From Muribaculaceae bacterium (GTDB lineage Bacteria > Bacteroidota > Bacteroidia > Bacteroidales > Muribaculaceae), in NCBI GenBank assembly GCA_009775535.1, contig VSPW01000003.1, positions 1 to 27,692 of the forward strand: a stretch of DNA of 27,692 nt, written 5' to 3'. Below are positions 23,378 to 27,692 of the stretch, one piece after another. How positions within the stretch are numbered: the stretch's first letter is position 1; the number at the start of each line of letters is the position of its first letter. Position numbers and translations under genes: made by a program. The notes beneath the pieces were generated by a model that was not told the origin of the DNA, did not search any database, and was given only the letters and a program-made list of their open reading frames with translations.

Positions 23378-25459
23378 TTATAGACGGTTCATTTCCGCTT
23401 CTGATGCTGTGTTGCCTTTATATTTGCTTTTGCGGGGATTGAACCTGTAGACTATGTTCAGGCTGACACCGCGCCAGTCATATCTCTGCTGTTTGCTGAA
23501 AAATATGCCGTAGGTGTCCATTGTCCAATCGTTGTTGGCCGTGTTGAATATGTCAGTAGCGGATATCTTTATGGTTAATGATTTATCAAACAGAGATTTG
23601 CCAATGGAGGCGTCCATTGTGAGCCATGTAGTGCCAAACTGGTTGGTGTGCATGTCGCCGCGCCCTTGTCCGCTTATATTGACAGTTAGATTCCATCCTT
23701 TAGGCAACGCCAGTGTGTTGTCAAAATAATATGAGAATATCGGACGGTTGTAGTTCGTGCCATCTATGTCAAGCCATTGTTTATATAAGCCTATGGTGGC
23801 GTTGGGTGTCCAGCGGTTTATCCGTCTGCTCCAGACAAGGTACATGCTCATGGCGGTAACATCAATATTTATGGGGTGCATGAGCAACTGGAGGTTATCG
23901 GCCGGATAAATTTCCTTGACAAATGCATAGGTGTCCATGCTTCGCGTAAAGTTGGCTTGTAGCATAAAGTCGTTCCACATGCCGGACAATTCTAAGTGGT
24001 GTTTCCTTTCATCGTGCAGCCCCGGATTGCCGCCCTCAATTTCATGTAGCCCGACATATGAAAGCGAGTTCGTGAGTTGTGGGTATGGCGGTTTTACGGT
24101 AGACATTTTGTAGCTGAGGCTAACCTGCGAGCGGTCGTTAAAAGAGTAACCGAATGAAATATCTGGTGTAAGCAGATGGTCATGGCGGCTCACATCCTCA
24201 TTGCGCTTGCCGTTGGTTTTGAAATCGTAGTCGACATACTCATACCTGACACCTATCGACATATTGAATCTGCCGGACACACGCGTCCAGGATGCGAACA
24301 TGGCGGCGGAAGTCTGCCGCGCATCTGTGAGAGACGAAGGTATGTATTCGCCTACCGTGGGGTTGAGCATCATATAGTCCAGGGAGGTATGGGTGTGACT
24401 GTCCTGTATGCCGATGGTGAAATCCCCTTTGGCAAGTGGGAAGTTCATGTATAGCTTACCTGCCCAAAGTGTTGAATGTCGTCTGTCGGTGGAGTTGACA
24501 TCATCGGCGGTGGCATCTGGATAGGTGGTAGCCACGGAATTATCGGCGACCGAGTTTCTATAGTCACCGTCGAAATGCAATAGGAACTTATCGGCAAAAG
24601 TATTCTCGTAATACATGGAGACGAGGTGGTCATGCGCCCGGATATCCTTATAGATTATGCGGGAAAGCGGAGCGGAGTCATCGAGCCGTTCATGGCCGGT
24701 GTTGGTGAAATCTACGCGTTCCGGGTTGTAGCGGTAATATGCTCCGAAAGACTGATTGCCCCGTGCATAATTGAATCCGCTACGGATTGTGCCGGTATTT
24801 GAGATGGCGCGGTTGTGCTGCATGCCTCCTACTACGGTTGCTTTGCCGTCATACATTAGTGTATTTGTGGATGAGCCTTTAGTGACGTTATCATTATGGT
24901 TGAATGTTCCGTTAAGGTATATGTCCCAATCGCCTGTACGGTAATTCAGGCTTAGGTTGTCCGATACGGACCACTGTCGGCGGCGTTGCAGCCGGAACTG
25001 GTCGGTCAGCGATAGACCTTGCATGAAATTACGTCGGGTAGTGATTTTCAGTACTGCCCCGGTGGTGCTGTTGTATGCAGCACCAGGGGACATTAGTAAT
25101 TCAACTTTACGTAGGTTGGACGAAAGCAGTTGCTGGAGTTCCAGTCCGTCGCGCATGGGGCGGCCATCAATATATATTTCAATATTATCCTTGCCGATGA
25201 CGTTTACGGTGTTATCCTCTACTTTTATCATCGGCAGTTGGGCAAGCACGTCAAGTGCATTGCCGAGGTAGGCGAGGTTGCTTCCAGGTATAGTTGATAT
25301 AAGTGTTGTCCCTGCCAGTCTCGTGGCAGGCTGGTTTGCGGTTACTACCACTTCCTGAAGTTCGCGGGTAAGACTGTCTGTGCCCTCTTGTGTCTGTGCC
25401 TTGAGTGTTGCCACAGACAATATGGCCGCCGCAGTTGCAATAATGATTTTTGGATTCAT
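23378..25459 (-). CDS. TonB-dependent-receptor-like outer-membrane beta-barrel protein (OMP_b-brl family)
   Basis: A signal peptide of about 21 residues ends at LKAQ. LQEVVVTANQ follows, a TonB-box-like segment, and then a plug domain (about 40-145) with LDVLAQLPMIKVEDNTVNV, IYIDGRPM and VELLMSPGAAYNSTTGAVLKI. The rest (about 150-693) is a barrel of aromatic-rich alternating strands with family motifs such as SYKMSTVKPPYPQLTNSLSY and SATDIFNTANNDW. The N-terminal carboxypeptidase-like (CarboxypepD_reg) domain often found in these Bacteroidota proteins is missing. The C-terminus has a short polar tail, so the usual final aromatic residue is not at the end. No SusD partner is next to it. The substrate is unknown. 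It follows the membrane regulator-like gene by 144 bases but has its own promoter. Confidence 0.9.
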   Translation of the reverse strand: MNPKIIIATAAAILSVATLKAQTQEGTDSLTRELQEVVVTANQPATRLAGTTLISTIPGSNLAYLGNALDVLAQLPMIKVEDNTVNVIGKDNIEIYIDGRPMRDGLELQQLLSSNLRKVELLMSPGAAYNSTTGAVLKITTRRNFMQGLSLTDQFRLQRRRQWSVSDNLSLNYRTGDWDIYLNGTFNHNDNVTKGSSTNTLMYDGKATVVGGMQHNRAISNTGTIRSGFNYARGNQSFGAYYRYNPERVDFTNTGHERLDDSAPLSRIIYKDIRAHDHLVSMYYENTFADKFLLHFDGDYRNSVADNSVATTYPDATADDVNSTDRRHSTLWAGKLYMNFPLAKGDFTIGIQDSHTHTSLDYMMLNPTVGEYIPSSLTDARQTSAAMFASWTRVSGRFNMSIGVRYEYVDYDFKTNGKRNEDVSRHDHLLTPDISFGYSFNDRSQVSLSYKMSTVKPPYPQLTNSLSYVGLHEIEGGNPGLHDERKHHLELSGMWNDFMLQANFTRSMDTYAFVKEIYPADNLQLLMHPINIDVTAMSMYLVWSRRINRWTPNATIGLYKQWLDIDGTNYNRPIFSYYFDNTLALPKGWNLTVNISGQGRGDMHTNQFGTTWLTMDASIGKSLFDKSLTIKISATDIFNTANNDWTMDTYGIFFSKQQRYDWRGVSLNIVYRFNPRKSKYKGNTASEAEMNRL

Positions 25460-25478
25460 GTGAGTCTTTTTTTTGTAG

Positions 25479-25511
25479 CAAAATTACTCACAAATGATAA
25501 TCGACATCAAA
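25479..25511 (-). promoter_or_regulatory. Promoter of the beta-barrel receptor gene
   Basis: On the minus strand, TTTG (25511-25508) and TAATTTTG (25486-25479) are 21 bases apart, in agreement with the Bacteroidota consensus. The ATG at 25459 is 19 bases beyond the -7 box, after a run of A residues. Confidence 0.68.
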
Positions 25512-25603
25512 TCAAAAGCTTGACAGCTGAGAATGCAATATATTGGTTATTAATATATTATAAAACACTGATTTGATAAAATCTGACAGGTCAAGATTTA
25601 ACG

Positions 25604-26584
25604 TCAGAAAATTTCTGCAAAATCGGTATTCTTGGAATCGTTTGCCTCCAAAAGTCTCTTTTTAAGACGGGACTTTCTTTTGTAGACAACATCAATCGAC
25701 TCTTCGAGCAGAAGGCTGATCGTGCGTGTTGATAAATTGCTTGCGAGGTAGACGGCAAGTTGGTAGTCTTCGGGCTTTATATTGGGATGTGTTGCCTTTA
25801 TACGTGACAGGATATTGTCGCGGCAGTCGTTGACGGCTTTTTCCATATCGGCAAATGACTCGGAACGCACTGCCTCGATTTCATTTTTCACTTTATCGGC
25901 GATGGCCTTGCGTTCAGTCTTTGTCCCCTGCGATTCGTAATATGTCTGGCAAAGGGAATCTATGAGTGCGAAACGGTTTTCAAGCAATCCGTGAAGTGTA
26001 GCCTCAAGCCTGGTTACATCACCGTCCTTTGATTCTATACACTCATTAAGCATTGAAGCTTCGGCCATCAGTGCATTATTATGCGCCGACTTTATCTTAA
26101 GCCGTTGCCGCATCCAGACGATGATACCGGCTGCAATAAGAAAAACGATTAAACCGGTATAAACGATCTGCTCTCGCTTTATCCGCTCTTTATATAGCAT
26201 AAACTCTTTCTCCTTTTGGAGATAAAGGGCGGTGGCAAGTTCGTTTTTGTTGTCGGTTGCCCGTAAAAGCGCCTTAATTCGTGAGGCTCTTTGAAACTCT
26301 TCCTTATTATGGGTGCTGTAATAGTCAACAGCGATATCTATAATAGTGTCTGTTGGAGCGGCAAGGTTATTGGCCAGCATCGCCTCGCTGTAGAGCAACG
26401 CCCATTGGGCCATTGTGGCTGAATCCTGGAATCCGGAGACATCCAGGCTGTTAAGTGCGGAGAGTGCAGCCTGCGGGTCGCTCGTAATGAGGCGTTGCGC
26501 CTCATCAAGCACTTTTGGTTGGGTGCTTGAATAGCTACATCCTGTGATGATAAGCAGAAAGATGATGTAGGGTAGACTGCGCAT
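25604..26584 (-). CDS. Compact lipoprotein with one membrane helix, coiled coil and C-terminal HTH-like domain
   Basis: A lipobox LIITGC places the modified cysteine at C16. Residues 24-110 (EAQRLITSDPQAALSALNSL and DTIIDIAVDYYS) match the N-terminal helical-repeat start of a large Bacteroidota family of TPR proteins with a C-terminal regulator module. A single hydrophobic helix spans about 140-158. A charged coiled coil follows (about 160-265), and then an HTH-like segment at about 270-312, IKPEDYQLAVYLASNLSTRT and KRKSRLKKRL. In the family as I know it, several TPR repeats lie between the first block and the membrane helix, and here they are absent, leaving 326 residues. The topology suggests a periplasmic sensor part and a cytoplasmic DNA-binding-like part. 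The downstream beta-barrel receptor is a plausible target, but this is inference. Confidence 0.75.
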   Translation of the reverse strand: MRSLPYIIFLLIITGCSYSSTQPKVLDEAQRLITSDPQAALSALNSLDVSGFQDSATMAQWALLYSEAMLANNLAAPTDTIIDIAVDYYSTHNKEEFQRASRIKALLRATDNKNELATALYLQKEKEFMLYKERIKREQIVYTGLIVFLIAAGIIVWMRQRLKIKSAHNNALMAEASMLNECIESKDGDVTRLEATLHGLLENRFALIDSLCQTYYESQGTKTERKAIADKVKNEIEAVRSESFADMEKAVNDCRDNILSRIKATHPNIKPEDYQLAVYLASNLSTRTISLLLEESIDVVYKRKSRLKKRLLEANDSKNTDFAEIF

Positions 26585-26592
26585 TTCGGCCG

Positions 26593-26600
26593 CAAAGTTA
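26593..26600 (-). promoter_or_regulatory. -7 promoter box directly before the regulator-like lipoprotein gene
   Basis: TAACTTTG on the minus strand (26600-26593) is a perfect TAnnTTTG box. Only 8 bases separate it from the ATG at 26584, the same spacing as at the Ig-like lipoprotein gene (181-197). The -33 position has no good TTTG. The transcript would be almost leaderless. Confidence 0.55.
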
Positions 26601-26647
26601 TCAATAATTCGGTAGAACCTTAATTGATGGTTGTTAAAATGTGTATG

Positions 26648-27499
26648 TCAGTGGGAATTGAAGTCATTTTCAATGAACATGGCCACAGAATCGGCTGTGT
26701 TTGCGCCTATTGTGATATCTGCAGCGGCCTTTACTTCCTCAAATGCGTTGCCTACGGCTACAGCAAGGTCGGCTGCTTCCATCATTGGGATATCATTGAG
26801 GTTGTCCCCGAAGACCACTGTCCTGTCTGCTCCCGTTCTTTTGGCAAGTTCGCGGACGGCTTGGGCCTTGCTTACGCCTGGTGCAAACACTTCGATGAAG
26901 GCCTCATTGCGGTTGAAGATGTCGGGGTAGGCGCTGACGGCACATCCGGTTGCGGCTGTAATGTCGGCGGCGGCATCATCGGCTTCTCCAATACGGCCTA
27001 TTGCGAATATGAGCATTGTGCGGCCCATGGCGGTTTCAGGTATAGGTGTCCCTATCAGGAAGCGCTTTAGCGGCAATCCCGTCCGTTGGGTTACGAATCC
27101 CTGTTCAGAGGTTGTCAGGGATGGTGATGTGTGGTATACCGACAGCATGCAGTCTCCTTCAAGAGTGTAGACAAATGGTGTCATGCCATGGCTTGATAGG
27201 ATGCCGCATACTGATGATACGGCATCGGTATCGATAAATTTCGGTGATATATACCGGTTGGCCTTCCAATCCCACATGGCAGCACCTGTCATGACTATGG
27301 CCGGAATAGATATGTCAGCCCCTGACAGCAGCGGCACTACGGTAGCCGGGGTGCGTGCAGTCGCCACGGTTATCATTGCACCGTTGCGGGTCAGGCTTGA
27401 TATGATGTGTGACGATTTTGGGCTCACTTTGCTGTCTGCATTCAGCAGTGTGCCGTCCATGTCGCTTACATATAAGGTCTTTATTCTGTCTGTTGTCAT
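26648..27499 (-). CDS. HAD-superfamily Cof-type sugar-phosphate phosphatase
   Basis: This cytoplasmic HAD hydrolase of type IIB (Cof/YbiV-like) has 283 residues. Motif I is VSDMDGTLLN, with the nucleophile D13 and acid/base D15. Motif II is in ITVATARTP, motif III is the lysine of GVSKAQAVRELAK, and motif IV is VFGDNLNDIPMMEAAD. A C2-type cap lies between about 85 and 190. Such enzymes dephosphorylate sugar phosphates, pyridoxal phosphate or FMN, and the substrate is not predictable here. Its ATG overlaps the stop of the upstream gene (ATGA at 27499-27496), so the two are co-translated. The gene ends 63 bases before the next minus-strand start, and the intervening region holds the -7 box of that gene. 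Confidence 0.94.
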   Translation of the reverse strand: MTTDRIKTLYVSDMDGTLLNADSKVSPKSSHIISSLTRNGAMITVATARTPATVVPLLSGADISIPAIVMTGAAMWDWKANRYISPKFIDTDAVSSVCGILSSHGMTPFVYTLEGDCMLSVYHTSPSLTTSEQGFVTQRTGLPLKRFLIGTPIPETAMGRTMLIFAIGRIGEADDAAADITAATGCAVSAYPDIFNRNEAFIEVFAPGVSKAQAVRELAKRTGADRTVVFGDNLNDIPMMEAADLAVAVGNAFEEVKAAADITIGANTADSVAMFIENDFNSH

Positions 27500-27692
27500 T
27501 TTTTGCAGTGGAATTTCATCACCTTTTCAGCCTCGTTGTTGAGATATGGCACGGCGGCGGTGTAAGGGCGGTCGTAAGTGGGATGGAATATGCCCAGGTA
27601 GGCATGGCCTACCTGGATGCCGTATTTACGTTCAAGTATATACCTGTATATGCTCAATTGCACCGCATAATACAGGCATGATCGGTGGGTTT
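27496..27692 (-). CDS. C-terminal end of an unidentified protein, possibly PD-(D/E)XK nuclease-like
   Basis: The last 65 codons and the stop of a minus-strand gene enter at the right edge, with the 5' part outside the window. The visible peptide includes YYAVQLSIYRYILERKYGIQ, then GHAYLGIFHPTYDRPYT and the tail EAEKVMKFHCKK. The pattern Q-x3-Y followed by ILE-x-KYGI and a strand ending in FHP resembles the end of PD-(D/E)XK (RecB-like) nuclease domains from Bacteroidota and their phages. This is a weak call on a short fragment. It is coupled to the HAD gene by an ATGA overlap. Confidence 0.6.
   Translation of the reverse strand, partial: THRSCLYYAVQLSIYRYILERKYGIQVGHAYLGIFHPTYDRPYTAAVPYLNNEAEKVMKFHCKK

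Noticed and set aside
1..27692. CRISPR arrays, insertion sequences, prophage or defence genes
   Set aside because: No regularly spaced repeats, transposase or integrase motifs, or phage genes were seen. All sizeable genes belong to core metabolism, envelope or regulation families.

Overview
The window looks like chromosomal DNA of a gut-type member of the Bacteroidales, and a Muribaculaceae-like genome is my best guess. The evidence is threefold. Promoter-like TAnnTTTG boxes of the Bacteroidota type sit upstream of seven genes. The gene content fits: PorV of the type IX secretion system, a three-gene frdCAB fumarate reductase, Rex, a TonB-dependent-receptor-like barrel protein and the two-subunit IorAB enzyme. 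The lipoproteins also belong to families typical of this phylum. The family-level placement is inference. Genes are tightly packed, and no gene-free stretch exceeds 300 bases (the longest is about 190, at 14095-14287). I saw no insertion sequence, prophage, CRISPR array or rRNA.

Left part (1-14094, mostly + strand): a truncated tRNA-Ser(GCU) on the minus strand is followed by a large Ig-like lipoprotein. Next come the NADH/NAD+ sensor rex and, overlapping it by ATGA, a degenerate member of the fumarylacetoacetate hydrolase (FAH) family. Then follow porV, ispF and a full-length cobalamin-dependent metH. A second unit has its own promoter and a hairpin leader: greA, a HIT-family hydrolase and a thioredoxin-fold lipoprotein without catalytic cysteines, closed by a hairpin. 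Then come asd with a Crp/Fnr-type regulator, and a membrane acyltransferase with its own promoter box. A strong bidirectional terminator at 14225-14266 separates these from the convergent minus-strand genes.

Right part (14288-27692, all minus strand, read right to left): the end of a possible nuclease-like gene is coupled by ATGA to a HAD phosphatase. A compact membrane-spanning regulator-like lipoprotein and an outer-membrane beta-barrel receptor follow. Next is a four-gene operon, iorA-iorB-aminotransferase-CoA transferase, which could run an amino acid through its 2-oxo acid and acyl-CoA to the free acid. Last is frdC-frdA-frdB, whose FrdC carries an unusual C-terminal extension of about 112 residues. 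Rex, frdCAB and the Ior operon together point to an anaerobic metabolism that disposes of electrons to fumarate and ferredoxin.

The most interesting items are the FAH-like protein with all three metal ligands replaced, the terminator-like hairpin in the greA leader, the FrdC extension, the compact lipoprotein-transmembrane-HTH protein, the complete-looking Ior pathway operon, and two promoters placed so close to their start codons that the mRNAs should be nearly leaderless.
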